Part shown: one piece after another, positions 35,707 through 44,817 of the stretch
How positions within the stretch are numbered: the stretch's first letter is position 1
Layout of the letters: every line of letters begins with the position of its first letter
Source of the DNA: Bacillus testis
Lineage (GTDB): Bacteria > Bacillota > Bacilli > Bacillales > DSM-1321
NCBI RefSeq assembly: GCF_001243895.1
Contig: NZ_LN851186.1
Location: 995,632-1,059,631, forward strand
Length of the DNA stretch: 64,000 nucleotides
Reading direction: 5' to 3'
Made by a program: the position numbers and the translations under genes
The notes under the pieces: generated by a model
Databases searched by the model: none
What the model was told of the DNA's origin: nothing
Seen by the model: only the letters and a program-made list of their open reading frames with translations

Positions 35707-37041
35707 TTATTTATCTACTGTTGCGGCTGCTTCTTCTTCCGCTGGATCGACTCGCTTATGTTTAATATCGATTAACTCAAGATGGTGTCCATCCATTTGT
35801 TTAACGGTAAATACGTAAGGTCCTCTTTCGATTGAATCCCCAGTTTCCAAATCATATTTTTGCGTTAGCAGCCAACCGCCAATCGTATCGATTCCTTCTT
35901 CATATAAATCAATCTTCAGAAGCGCATTCAACTCTTCTAATAAAAACTTAGAATCAACGATAATATGATCTGGTGAAAGGCGCTGGATATGCGGACGTTC
36001 ATCCACATCGAATTCATCCTGGATTTCCCCGACGATTTCTTCAAGGATATCTTCCGCTGTCACAATACCGGACGTTCCGCCGTATTCATCAAACAATAGG
36101 GCCATATGAATGCGTTCCTTTTGCATTTTTAATAATAGATCGTGGATGGGAATCGTCTCAATGACAGAAAGAATAGGATGAATATAATCACTTAAGCGAA
36201 GCTCTGAACGATCTTTATTCAGCGCTACAAACAATAATTCTTTGAGATGGATAATGCCGATCGTGGAATCTTTATCACCGTCTATTACGGGATAACGCGT
36301 AAAACGCTCCGTTGAGGCAATTTCAAGAATATCATCCCAAGTAGCATCCTTTGAAACAGATACCATTTCCGTCCGGGGGACCATAATTTCTTTTGCAAGC
36401 CGATTGTCGAATTCAAAGATCCGGTTCACATACCGATATTCGGATTGGTTAATTTCCCCGCTTTTGTAGCTATCAGAGAGAATCATACGCAATTCTTCTT
36501 CTGTGTGGGCAATTTCGCTATCAGATGCTTCTTTCAAGCCAAACAAACCAACAATAAAATTAGCCGACCCGTTTAAAAGTTTGATGATTGGATACGTAGC
36601 CTTATAAAAGATATAGATAGGTTTAGCTACTATCATGGAAACCGCTTCTGCTTTATGGATGGCAAATGTTTTTGGAGCTAATTCCCCTAGTACAACATTC
36701 AAGAAAGTCATGACGGAAAAAGCAACAATAAACGATATGGCATGGCTGACAGTAGCAGGGATATCCACTTGTTTAAGAACGGGTGCTAGAATAGCTTGGA
36801 TCGTGGGTTCTCCCAGCCAACCTAAACCTAAAGCTGTAATGGTAATACCCAGTTGAGTGGCTGATAGATATTCATCCAATGATGAGATAATTTTTTTTAC
36901 CGTTTTCGCCCTGGGGTTTCCCTCCGCCACAAGCTGGTCAATTCTCGTCGACCTCACTTTGACAATAGAGAATTCTGTAATGACAAAAAAAGCGGTAGCA
37001 ATGATTAATGCCACTACAAGTAAGATATTTACGATAACCAA
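35707..37041 (-). CDS. CNNM/CorC-HlyC family membrane protein, paralogue 2
   Basis: A 444-residue protein with the same layout as its neighbours: CNNM membrane domain ([32 protein letters not shown]), CBS pair ([33 protein letters not shown]) and CorC_HlyC domain, with an acidic Ala-Glu tail. Likely Mg2+/Co2+ handling. The start is TTG 37041. The strong SD AGGAGGTG lies 35 bases upstream, with a stable GC-rich hairpin between; the spacing without the hairpin is nine. Paralogues 2 and 3 are closer to one another in sequence than to unrelated CNNM proteins, consistent with local duplication. Confidence 0.88.
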   Translation of the reverse strand: MVIVNILLVVALIIATAFFVITEFSIVKVRSTRIDQLVAEGNPRAKTVKKIISSLDEYLSATQLGITITALGLGWLGEPTIQAILAPVLKQVDIPATVSHAISFIVAFSVMTFLNVVLGELAPKTFAIHKAEAVSMIVAKPIYIFYKATYPIIKLLNGSANFIVGLFGLKEASDSEIAHTEEELRMILSDSYKSGEINQSEYRYVNRIFEFDNRLAKEIMVPRTEMVSVSKDATWDDILEIASTERFTRYPVIDGDKDSTIGIIHLKELLFVALNKDRSELRLSDYIHPILSVIETIPIHDLLLKMQKERIHMALLFDEYGGTSGIVTAEDILEEIVGEIQDEFDVDERPHIQRLSPDHIIVDSKFLLEELNALLKIDLYEEGIDTIGGWLLTQKYDLETGDSIERGPYVFTVKQMDGHHLELIDIKHKRVDPAEEEAAATVDK

Positions 37042-37084
37042 TTCTCAGGGGACTGCGTCTTGCCAGTCGCCCCGTTCACCTCCT
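37039..37084 (-). promoter_or_regulatory. SD-hairpin-start translation leader of CNNM paralogue 2
   Basis: mRNA order: AGGAGGTG (37084-37077), AAC, hairpin GGGGCGACTG..CAGTCCCC with one bulged base (37073-37048), TGAGAA, TTG. The SD-to-start distance is 35 nt, or 9 nt without the hairpin. Confidence 0.65.
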
Positions 37085-37284
37085 AGAAGTCTTTAACTGT
37101 CTCTATCCTAAACTGAAGTTTTTAAAACTATAATCTAAGTATAAACTTCATTCGTCAAAAGTTATATTAATACACATAAAATTATTAAAAATTTCGATTT
37201 TATTTGTAATTTTCTGGGTGATAAGGAGAGAATTGATATATTACAAGAACATGTGCCCACATCTATCTGGTTGTTGCAGGTTAG

Positions 37285-37419
37285 TTAGAATGGTTTTGAG
37301 GAAATCTGTTTAACCGTGCGGCCTTTACCGCTGCACGCAGTACAAGAACGGGAAAAGAACTGAAGAAAGGGAACTTTCCCTTTCCCTTTGCAACTAGGGC
37401 AAAGTTCGATATATTTCAT
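37285..37419 (-). CDS. Small DnaJ-like Cys-rich protein (44 aa)
   Basis: ATG 37419 follows TGAGGAGTG. The peptide has two CxxCxGKG units, CPSCKGKGK (residues 7-15) and CTACSGKGR (26-34), exactly the zinc-finger repeat of the DnaJ Cys-rich domain, then a basic tail ending SSKPF. Two such units can bind one zinc ion. It is too short to be a chaperone on its own; it may be a free-standing zinc module. The gene lies between CNNM paralogues 2 and 3 on the same strand. Confidence 0.75.
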   Translation of the reverse strand: MKYIELCPSCKGKGKVPFLQFFSRSCTACSGKGRTVKQISSKPF

Positions 37420-37540
37420 AGTGATTCACTCCTCAAAATTGGACTGATAGGCGTAATGTAAGGGAGACGATGTCTTCGTCTCTCATGTTTTTAGTAGTAT
37501 GCTCACGCCAAAGAATCTCTATACAAGAAGCAGGGTATTT

Positions 37541-37700
37541 TATCCCGTTCCAATTGGCGTTAAAACTTTGCTTCAATACAGGAGTGAAGAATGAAGAAGT
37601 GTAAGTGGGAGATCAAGTGCCAGCAAGAATCCAATTGGTTCAACTAGCAATCAGTGGGGTATAATTGGAACCCCCACCGAAAAGGTTTTATTTTATTCTT
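37541..37700 (+). repeat. R1 repeat, full-length copy
   Basis: ATCCCGTTCCAATTGGCGTT opens the 5' module; AAGTGCCAGCAAGAATCC closes it. AATTGGTTCAACTAGCAATC leads to a second hairpin with CAGTGGGG / CCCCCACCG and the tail AAAAGGTTTTATTTTA. Confidence 0.75.
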
Positions 37701-37718
37701 CGGCTGAAACAAGGCATA

Positions 37719-37752
37719 AAAAAGGAAGCGCAGCATCATGCGCTTCCTTTTC
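37719..37752 (-). terminator. Terminator of CNNM paralogue 3
   Basis: Perfect 12-bp stem AAAGGAAGCGCA / TGCGCTTCCTTT with a 6-base loop; minus-strand T-run follows. Confidence 0.9.
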
Positions 37753-37755
37753 CGG

Positions 37756-39135
37756 TCAGGATACTATTTCTGTTGTTTGCTTCAAAGGCATTTGAGAAGG
37801 CTCTACGGAATAGTTTGTTTCCGCTTCAGTGACCATCGGTTCGACAACTTTGGTTACTTCAATATAACTGATATGGTGGTCTTCCATTTCAAGGATGGTA
37901 AAATGATAATTTTCATACGAAATGGTATCACCTTGTTTAGCTTCATAATTTTCGGTTAGGATCCAACCGCCAATGGTATCGATGTCCTCATCGGAAATAT
38001 CTAAACCGAAGAGATCATTGACTTGGCTAATCAGCACTTTTGCATCAATGATATAATTATCTTCTTTGATTTTGCGGATTTCAGCCACTTCATCAAGGTC
38101 GAATTCATCCTGGATTTCACCGACAATTTCTTCTAATATATCTTCAACTGTAACCAATCCAGAAGTCCCACCGTATTCATCCATCAGAATAGCCATATGG
38201 ATGCGTTCCTTTTGCATCTTCAGCAGGAGTTCCTGGATAGGGACTGTTTCTATGATTCGGATAATAGGCCTTACAAGAGGCTCTAAGTTTTTTTCTTCAT
38301 AACTGTCAAGAGACAACATGTGTGTGAATAGCTCTTTTACGTTTACCATACCGATGACGCGGTCTTTATCGCCGTCGATAATAGGGTATCTGGTGAACTT
38401 CTCCTCCTTAACAACAGAGAAGGCGTGTTCAAGTTCATCATCTTTTGCAAGTGTGACGATTTCCGTACGGGGAACCATAATTTCCTTTGCGATACGGTCG
38501 TCGAATTCAAAAATTTTATTTACATATTTGAATTCAGATTGGTTAATTTCACCGCTCTTAAAACTGTCTGACAGGATAATCCGGAGTTCTTCCTCAGTGT
38601 GGGCGATTTCGTGTTCAGAAGCGGGCTTAAGGCCAAACATACTTGCCACGATCCGGGCAGATCCATTCAATATCCAAATGAAAGGGAACATCACCTTATA
38701 GAAAATCATCAAAGGCTTAGACACAATCAGGGTAATGGATTCCGCTTTTTGAATGGCAAATGTTTTTGGAGCCAATTCCCCAATGACCACGTGTAAAAAC
38801 GTAACGATGGAGAAGGCCAAAATAAACGATAGAACATGTGAAACAGAAGACGGCATATCGATCTTATCGATAACAGGAGAGAAGATGCTTAAGATAGTAG
38901 GTTCTCCAATCCAACCAAGTCCTAATGCGGTAACTGTGATTCCCAACTGGCAGGCTGAAAGATATTCATCCAAATGTGTAATCACTTTCTTGGCAGACAG
39001 TGCTCCCGCCCGTCCTTCTTCCACAAGTTGATCTATCCTTGTGCTTCTTACTTTTACTATGGCAAATTCTGAGGCTACGAAAAATGCTGTCAAAGCAATT
39101 AACAGGGCCAAGATAACCAAGTTTAATATGTCCAA
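37756..39135 (-). CDS. CNNM/CorC-HlyC family membrane protein, paralogue 3
   Basis: About 459 residues from TTG 39135 (or 466 from ATG 39156). CNNM membrane domain ([33 protein letters not shown]), CBS pair ([33 protein letters not shown]), CorC_HlyC domain and a longer acidic tail. Likely Mg2+/Co2+ homeostasis. I prefer TTG 39135: the protein then begins [14 protein letters not shown], aligning with MLNLLYVAFLIAF of paralogue 1, and the SD GGGAGGTG sits nine bases away once an intervening hairpin is removed. ATG 39156 lies inside that hairpin, 18 bases from the SD. Confidence 0.85.
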   Translation of the reverse strand: MDILNLVILALLIALTAFFVASEFAIVKVRSTRIDQLVEEGRAGALSAKKVITHLDEYLSACQLGITVTALGLGWIGEPTILSIFSPVIDKIDMPSSVSHVLSFILAFSIVTFLHVVIGELAPKTFAIQKAESITLIVSKPLMIFYKVMFPFIWILNGSARIVASMFGLKPASEHEIAHTEEELRIILSDSFKSGEINQSEFKYVNKIFEFDDRIAKEIMVPRTEIVTLAKDDELEHAFSVVKEEKFTRYPIIDGDKDRVIGMVNVKELFTHMLSLDSYEEKNLEPLVRPIIRIIETVPIQELLLKMQKERIHMAILMDEYGGTSGLVTVEDILEEIVGEIQDEFDLDEVAEIRKIKEDNYIIDAKVLISQVNDLFGLDISDEDIDTIGGWILTENYEAKQGDTISYENYHFTILEMEDHHISYIEVTKVVEPMVTEAETNYSVEPSQMPLKQTTEIVS

Positions 39136-39182
39136 ATAATTTTCCTTATCCCGCATCTATAGCGAGAAAGGAGTCACCTCCC
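39133..39182 (-). promoter_or_regulatory. SD-hairpin-start translation leader of CNNM paralogue 3
   Basis: mRNA order: GGGAGGTG (39182-39175), AC, hairpin TCCTTTCTCGC..GCGGGATAAGGA (39072-type arms at 39072 are not meant; arms lie at 39172-39162 and 39154-39143, with one bulge and one mismatch), a 7-base linker, TTG. The SD-to-start distance is 39 nt, or 9 nt without the hairpin. Confidence 0.5.
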
Positions 39183-39565
39183 AGAGTAATAAAATCTTAC
39201 ATTTTTTAGGTTATGTTGAAGTATTGATTGGCACGGTTGAAGGAAGATTGTTTCCATGCAAGAATAAAAGCTCGCCAAAAAGCTGCGGTATGGCTTTTTT
39301 ATCATCATTGCTGCCCCATGTTCATCACCTCAATACAACTCGTAAGATTAAGATAATTATAGAAAATGTTTACCTATCAGTCAAACATGCGATTCAGGGA
39401 AAAAAAGAGTTATTTTAAGTATATGGAGGATTATATGTGATTAGTCGCTGATTTTATCTTGTTTTCTTTGTAAATAAGGTAAAAAGCAAGCCAAAACCCC
39501 ATACGGTCACTACGGAAAGCTGGTGTTCGAATGCTGTGGCAGTTTTGAAGGATGAAGTGATTTTA

Positions 39566-39722
39566 TCCTGTTCGCGCTAAGACTCCTGAGTTAAAAAGAT
39601 GCGTGAAGAGGAGGAAGTGTAGTGGGAGATCAAGCGCCAGTAAAAAAAGAGGTTGGCTTAAATAATGATCGGTGGAGTTTCATTCATCCCCCACCGATCA
39701 ATGTTTCGCCGTATAGGAAAAA
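39566..39722 (+). repeat. R1 repeat, full-length copy
   Basis: CCTGTTCGCGCTAAGACTCC..GGAGATCAAGCGCCAGTAAA, then GAGGTTGGCTTAAATAATGA and a second hairpin TGATCGGTGG / CCCACCGATCA, with the tail ATGTTTCGCCGTATAGG. It is the clearest second hairpin among the copies. The rest of 39183-39918 has no gene I can support. Confidence 0.8.
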
Positions 39723-39918
39723 TCTTCTTTCCTTCCTATAGATATATGACCATAATAGAAGGTAGTAAAGAGTGGTTGGCTACTTTAATGAGATATTTCG
39801 TTTTATTCATATCTTTTTCATAATTTTGATTTATCATAAAAAGAGTGGATTAATATTCAACGATTGGGGAAAAGATATACAAACGCGAATGATACAATGT
39901 AGTAAAGGGGTGAACTGC

Positions 39919-40104
39919 ATGATCAATGATATCATTAGTCAACTTCAGAGCAAAGGAATAAAGGTGGAGAAAACAAAATCCAGGTTTGATGTATTTCAAA
40001 CCGTTTTTGACAGACACGCGGCTTCCCATATACACACTTGGAATGAACCTGTTTATTCTGATAAAAGAGTCTTGATTCATACTCATTCAATTCCTGAAAT
40101 ATAA
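39919..40104 (+). CDS. Small hypothetical protein (61 aa)
   Basis: ATG 39919 follows AAAGGGGTG. The protein starts MINDIISQLQSKGIKVEKTK and ends with a His-rich stretch (ASHIHTWNEPVY, LIHTHSIPEI), suggesting possible metal binding. A terminator with a G-U-containing 10-bp stem follows 45 bases later, which supports expression. I recognise no family. A longer in-frame extension from 39772 lacks an SD. Confidence 0.55.
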   Translation: MINDIISQLQSKGIKVEKTKSRFDVFQTVFDRHAASHIHTWNEPVYSDKRVLIHTHSIPEI

Positions 40105-40148
40105 GTTTTTCTATAAAAATATTTATTGTTTTATTATATGATTGCTTT

Positions 40149-40193
40149 AACCTTGATGCCTGTAAATTTGCCTAGGAACATTAAGGTTTTTTT
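40149..40193 (+). terminator. Terminator after the 61-aa ORF
   Basis: AACCTTGATG / CATTAAGGTT (one G-U) with a 20-base loop and a T-run. The remaining 40194-40602 has no ORF with an SD; a TATAAT-like box near 40273 lacks a good -35. Confidence 0.75.
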
Positions 40194-40602
40194 ATTATGT
40201 GATTATTTGTTTTTAAAGTTTAAAATTATATTTGGAAAACATTACTTTTTTCGAATAGTTTTATTTGATATATAATAGTATTCGTTACGATTTAGAATGT
40301 AGCCTCTATATTCTGAATATTTGTTCATACTTTTAGGCATGACCTCGATTATAGCCACCATACTTATACTTACACTTCAGTCTGCATTTAATTGCGGAAA
40401 CAAAACAGTATTTACTCTCTAGTCCAATAAGGCAGAGCAATCCATCAGAGGTATCTTCATAGCGTGAATATACATAAGGGAGCACTTAGGGCACAAGATG
40501 TTTATAGCGGTCTCCTTTTATCTGGAGTGTCTTTCTGAAGAGCACTTTTGATTTTATGGTGTGCACACAATCTGTCCGAAAAAATAGAAAAGGATGATGC
40601 AA

Positions 40603-41841
40603 ATGAAATGGAAGAAATCAAGTCTTACAACAAAGATTATTATAGGATTATTGCTGGGAGCCATCGTTGGGATTGCCCTTAATCAATTTGCGCCAAATGC
40701 ATTTCCGTATTTAGACAGTTATCTGTTTACCCCCATCGGTAAAATCTTCATCAATTTGATTACCTTGTTGGTTGTACCAATTGTATTATTCTCCATCATA
40801 CTGGGAACAGCCGGTTTGGGAGACCCAAAAAAATTAGGGAGAATAGGGTTTAGTACGATTGTCTATTTTTTACTCACAACGGCCATTGCCATTATAATTG
40901 CCATGACATTGGCGAACGTCATCTCACCGGGGACCAAAGGAAATTTTGATATAAGCAATGTATCTTTCTCTGCCGGAGAGGCACCTGTGGTAACTGATAC
41001 GTTATTGAATATTATCCCTAAAAATCCGTTTGCAGCCTTGACCGAAGGGAACATGCTACAGATTATTATTATGGCTGTACTGATCGGCCTTGCCCTGACT
41101 GCACTTGGCAAGAAAACAAAAGGAATTTTTGACTTGGTTGAACAAGGGAATGAAATCATGATGTATCTTGTGACCTTAGTGATGAAATTGGCTCCTTATG
41201 GTACATTCGGCTTAATTGCAACAGCAGTCGGCAGCCAAGGTTTTGGTGCTATGAAAGCCATGGGTCTTTACATGGTCGTAGTAGTGGCGGCACTTATTCT
41301 CCATGGAATCGTTACATATGGCGGTACCGTATTATTTTTGGCTAAAAAGAATCCCATCTGGTTCGTTAAAAATTTTGCTCCTGCAATGAGTGTAGCCTTC
41401 AGTACATCGAGCAGTTCGGCAACCCTGCCGGTATCGATGGAAACAGCCCGGGAAAAACTTGGAGTGAAAGATTCGATCTCCAGCTTTGTTCAACCGCTAG
41501 GGGCTACGATCAATATGGACGGCACTGCAATTATGCAGGGGGTCGCCACTATTTTTATTGCCCAGGTGTATGGTATCGAATTGACAATGGCCCAAATGCT
41601 TACAGTGATATTGACGGCTGTTTTGGCAAGCATTGGAACTGCTGGAGTTCCGGGAGTCGGATTGATCATGCTGGCCATGGTATTGACTTCTGTAAACTTG
41701 CCGGTTGAAGGAATTGGATTAATATTGGGCATAGACCGCCTGCTTGACATGGCAAGGACATCCCTAAATATAACGGGAGATGCAGCATGTGCTTTGTTCA
41801 TTTCTGAACAAGAGAAGGTGAGAGAACAGATGCGGGCATAA
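40603..41841 (+). CDS. Dicarboxylate/amino acid:cation symporter (DAACS family, GltP/DctP-like)
   Basis: About 412 residues with eight segments and two re-entrant loops. Hairpin HP1 has the Ser-rich motif FSTSSSSATLPVSMETA (about 270), TM7 has the NMDGTAIMQGVATIFIAQ sodium/substrate motif (about 306), and HP2 has GTAGVPGVGLIMLAMV. Imports glutamate/aspartate or C4-dicarboxylates with H+ or Na+. SD AAAAGG is nine bases before ATG 40603; ATG 40594 and 40597 are too near. The substrate cannot be settled by eye. Confidence 0.92.
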   Translation: MKWKKSSLTTKIIIGLLLGAIVGIALNQFAPNAFPYLDSYLFTPIGKIFINLITLLVVPIVLFSIILGTAGLGDPKKLGRIGFSTIVYFLLTTAIAIIIAMTLANVISPGTKGNFDISNVSFSAGEAPVVTDTLLNIIPKNPFAALTEGNMLQIIIMAVLIGLALTALGKKTKGIFDLVEQGNEIMMYLVTLVMKLAPYGTFGLIATAVGSQGFGAMKAMGLYMVVVVAALILHGIVTYGGTVLFLAKKNPIWFVKNFAPAMSVAFSTSSSSATLPVSMETAREKLGVKDSISSFVQPLGATINMDGTAIMQGVATIFIAQVYGIELTMAQMLTVILTAVLASIGTAGVPGVGLIMLAMVLTSVNLPVEGIGLILGIDRLLDMARTSLNITGDAACALFISEQEKVREQMRA

Positions 41842-41929
41842 TTGACATATCATCTGTAGATAGGCTGCTTTTCTGTGAGAAAGGAAGCCTATTGCATGTA
41901 AATCATTTCTTTTTCTTAAGGGTTTAAGA

Positions 41930-42060
41930 ACCGCTTCAGGACGGGAGTAAAAGGTTAAGAAAACAAAATGTAAGGCCAAGTGATAGTAAGAACTTAGGTT
42001 GGTTTAAAAAGTGATCGGCAATAGATGAATATCCTACCGAATCAGTTCTGCTTCACTAAT
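41930..42060 (+). repeat. R1 repeat, degenerate copy
   Basis: Recognisable parts are ACCGCTTCAGGACGGGAGT, CCAAGTGATAGTAAGAACTT, AGGTTGGTTTAAAAAGTGAT and the CGGCAATAGATGAATATCCT / ACCGAATCAG hairpin remnant. Confidence 0.5.
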
Positions 42061-42222
42061 CACTAGAACATATTAATAAAGCGAGCGGCTTTTATTTGTA
42101 TACACTATTCTGTATAATGAAAAAGAGGGTATTCAGATACATACCATGTTAAAGCCTCTTACATAACTGCAGTACTTCAATATTACATATACGTACATTA
42201 AAGGTTAAAAAGGGGATGAAGG

Positions 42223-43116
42223 ATGGAGACAATTAGTGTAGAAACACTTAAGGAAATTCAACATAAAGGGTTAACGAAGAAGAGAATTTTTAAGAAAGGG
42301 CTTGCTATAACAATTGGTGCCATATTAATGGCTGTAGGGCTGGAATGTTTCCTTGTGCCGAATAATGTGATCGACGGAGGAATTACGGGGATTTCTATTA
42401 TTTTATCTCATTTTACCGATTGGAGTTTAGGTATTTTTATCTTTTTATTGAATCTGCCGTTTTTCTTTATCGGTTACAAACAGATTGGCAAAACATTCGC
42501 CTTTTCGACCATCTATGGAATTATTATACTTTCCATCAGCTTGGCCCTATTGCATGATGTGCCTGTTTTGACTAAGGATCCATTGCTGGCTACAGCTTTT
42601 GGAGGGATTATTATTGGCACCGGTGTGGGGATTGTCATCCGGAACGGAGGTTCATTGGACGGAACAGAAATCATGGCCATTCTCTTCAATAAGAATTCGC
42701 CCTTTTCAGTAGGGGAGATGATTATGTTCGCCAATATCTTCATTCTTGGCAGCGCCGGGTTTGTGTTCGGCTGGGACAGGGCGATGTATTCTCTGCTTGC
42801 TTACTTTGTAGCATATAAGACGATTGATGTGGTTATCCAAGGTTTAGAGGAGTCGAAATCAGCCTGGATTATTAGCGATAAATCGGAAGAAATTGGAGAA
42901 GCACTGCTTGCCCGTTTAGGGAGGGGCGTTACCTATTTAACCGGTGAAGGAGCCTTTACAGGGGATAAAAAGAAAGTTGTCTTTTGTGTCGTAACCCGGC
43001 TGGAAGAGGCTAAGCTCAAATCCATCGTCGAAGAAAAAGATCCCGATGCATTTCTGGCTGTTGCAAACATATCAGAAGTCCGGGGAGGCAGGTTCAAGAA
43101 ACAAGCCATTCATTGA
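42223..43116 (+). CDS. YitT family membrane protein, paralogue 1
   Basis: A 297-residue protein: a soluble basic N-terminus (1-25), the YitT membrane domain with five or six segments (GAILMAVGLECFLVPNNVID, GGITGISIILSH, IVIRNGGSLDGTEIMAIL), then a cytosolic DUF2179 domain (KSAWIISDKSEEIGEALLAR, LGRGVTYLTGEGAFTGDKKK). Bacillaceae carry several copies. The function is unestablished; a transport or sensing role for a small ligand is speculative. SD AAAAAGGGGATG. Confidence 0.88.
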   Translation: METISVETLKEIQHKGLTKKRIFKKGLAITIGAILMAVGLECFLVPNNVIDGGITGISIILSHFTDWSLGIFIFLLNLPFFFIGYKQIGKTFAFSTIYGIIILSISLALLHDVPVLTKDPLLATAFGGIIIGTGVGIVIRNGGSLDGTEIMAILFNKNSPFSVGEMIMFANIFILGSAGFVFGWDRAMYSLLAYFVAYKTIDVVIQGLEESKSAWIISDKSEEIGEALLARLGRGVTYLTGEGAFTGDKKKVVFCVVTRLEEAKLKSIVEEKDPDAFLAVANISEVRGGRFKKQAIH

Positions 43117-43130
43117 TGGCGCCATATTAA

Positions 43131-43160
43131 AAAGCAGTGGTAAGGATCCGCTGCTTTTTT
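43131..43160 (+). terminator. Terminator of YitT paralogue 1
   Basis: AAAGCAGTGG / CCGCTGCTTT (one G-U) with a T-run. Confidence 0.85.
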
Positions 43161-43182
43161 CGTTAGTATAAAAAATGATTGC

Positions 43183-44304
43183 TTAATTAGATGTACGGTG
43201 TTCTGGCAGAAGAATCGTAAACTGGGTAAGATCGTCTGTAGATGTACATGTTAGAGCACCATTGTGTTTTTCGATGATTTCTTTGCATACAAAGAGACCG
43301 AGACCTGTTCCAATTTTCTTCGTTGTAATGAACGGTTTGAAAATGTCATTCAGTAACTCCTCGCTGATTTTAGGGCCATTGTTGGCGATCGTTATCTGCA
43401 CATATTGGTTATCCATTTCTTTTGTGGCAACCGTAATGACCGGATTGGCGGTTTCAGACAGCACATCAAGCGCATTAAAGATGATATTCAGGAGAACTTG
43501 CCTGATTTCCTCCGGGTAGCCCAGTATCAATGAGGTTTCTTCTACAATGGTTTCAACCCTGACATTGGTATCCACAATGCTCGGATAAAGAAAAGTGATG
43601 ACTTCCTCAATTAACGAGCTTAATGAAAACGTTTCCGGATTGGAATTTAAGTCTTCCTTTTTTGAAATCATAAGGAATTGTGAAATTCGGGCGTTCAATT
43701 GTTCCAACTCACTTGAAATAATATCCAGATATTTCAGTTCGGGATTTTCTGCTTTCAATAATTGTACAAAACCTTTAATGGAAGTAAGAGGATTGCGGAA
43801 TTCATGAACAAAGCTGGATGTCATCTGTCCAAGGATCGTTAATCGTTCTTTATGGGTCTCGGAAAGAATCGCGTTTTCTTCATGGTTGATCTGCTCCTGT
43901 AAATCTAAATAATGGGTGACGGTTTCGTGCAGAAGAAAATCGACGCTCTCGTTCATATATTGCTTAACCTTGGCCAGGTATTCTGACTGTGGGAATGTAT
44001 CCAAATAGGAAAGTATGTCCGTACGTACGATGGAGATGTTGTACAGAAAATCCGATATGGGAACATTCACTTTCAAGCGCTCCATAGCTATTTTTTTGCC
44101 CATTTCAGTAATATCATGTTTGAAATTTTTATCGGGCACTTTAAGCTTTTCGATAAACATTTTAAACATAGCTATTGTGTTTTGAAGAATAATGTCTTTA
44201 AGAGGATCCTGAGGAGAAATAATCATCTTGTTTTTCCAGATTAGTTTCATGTTCGTTTGATATAATTCCAATCTTTTTATGATAATCCCTTCCTTCTTGT
44301 CCAT
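43183..44304 (-). CDS. Soluble sensor histidine kinase
   Basis: A 373-residue kinase without membrane segments. Residues 1-150 are an all-helical sensor region resembling the Bacillus HisK_N domain found in some sporulation-linked kinases. HisKA H-box SSFVHEFRNPLTSIKGFVQL (about 168-187) and HATPase_c with N-box LLNIIFNALDVLSE, GTGLGLFVCKEIIEKHNG and FTILLPE follow. It autophosphorylates on His and passes phosphate to a response regulator; no partner is adjacent, so it is an orphan kinase. A Spo0F-type phosphorelay input is a guess. ATG 44304 follows GGAGGTG at nine bases; ATG 44322 overlaps that SD. Confidence 0.88.
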   Translation of the reverse strand: MDKKEGIIIKRLELYQTNMKLIWKNKMIISPQDPLKDIILQNTIAMFKMFIEKLKVPDKNFKHDITEMGKKIAMERLKVNVPISDFLYNISIVRTDILSYLDTFPQSEYLAKVKQYMNESVDFLLHETVTHYLDLQEQINHEENAILSETHKERLTILGQMTSSFVHEFRNPLTSIKGFVQLLKAENPELKYLDIISSELEQLNARISQFLMISKKEDLNSNPETFSLSSLIEEVITFLYPSIVDTNVRVETIVEETSLILGYPEEIRQVLLNIIFNALDVLSETANPVITVATKEMDNQYVQITIANNGPKISEELLNDIFKPFITTKKIGTGLGLFVCKEIIEKHNGALTCTSTDDLTQFTILLPEHRTSN

Positions 44305-44322
44305 GATTAGAAACACCTCCAT

Positions 44323-44710
44323 TGTAAAAAACGGCTTCCATTTTTATTAATAAGTATGTATGGATAATATGAATCGTCAGTAAGAGATGGCATGACGGCT
44401 GATTATTGCTTTTTTAATGTATTCTACACGCAATATACAATTCCTTTATTTAAGTGGGCAACATTAAGGAATATCTAAAAAAATTGTCATTTAAGCATGA
44501 AAAAGGAAGGGGATAGGTGATTTTTACCGGTTGGGCGGTTGAAAAAGTTTTAAGATGGACGAGAGCAGGAGGGGCAGAACTCTAGCGCTGTTTGATGTAT
44601 GAAAAGGATATCCGCCTGTCTCGCTGTAAATAAGTATTTTGAACGAGATTGTACGTTTGTTAAAATAGAGCAATCGTTCCTAAAGGTCTAGTGGCATAGA
44701 ACTAGCCGGA
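44323..44710. other. Intergenic region without supported gene
   Basis: Promoter-like A+T-rich sequence near 44400-44480 belongs to the divergent kinase side. I see no ORF with an SD, no repeat copy and no clear hairpin in this stretch. Confidence 0.4.
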
Positions 44711-44751
44711 ATAAGAAAAAGGAGCCCGATGGCGCTGTACCACCGGGCTCC
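44711..44751 (-). terminator. Terminator of YitT paralogue 2
   Basis: On the minus strand GGAGCCCG / CGGGCTCC with a 15-base loop followed by TTTTTCTTATT. Confidence 0.85.
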
Positions 44752-44817
44752 CTACGAACAAGCTTCCTTTTTAGCTCGAATCAAAAAGGATAGCTTGTTA
44801 TTGATTCGCGAATTTGA

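Noticed and set aside
37048-37073. CNNM leader hairpin as part of a known Mg2+ or Mn2+ riboswitch (M-box, yybP-ykoY)
   Set aside because: The leaders are only about 50 nt and show a single hairpin; the multi-helix cores of those riboswitches are absent.
41860-41900. Hairpin after the DAACS symporter as a terminator
   Set aside because: The stem ATAGGCTGCTTTTCT has two mismatches with its partner and no T-run follows directly.
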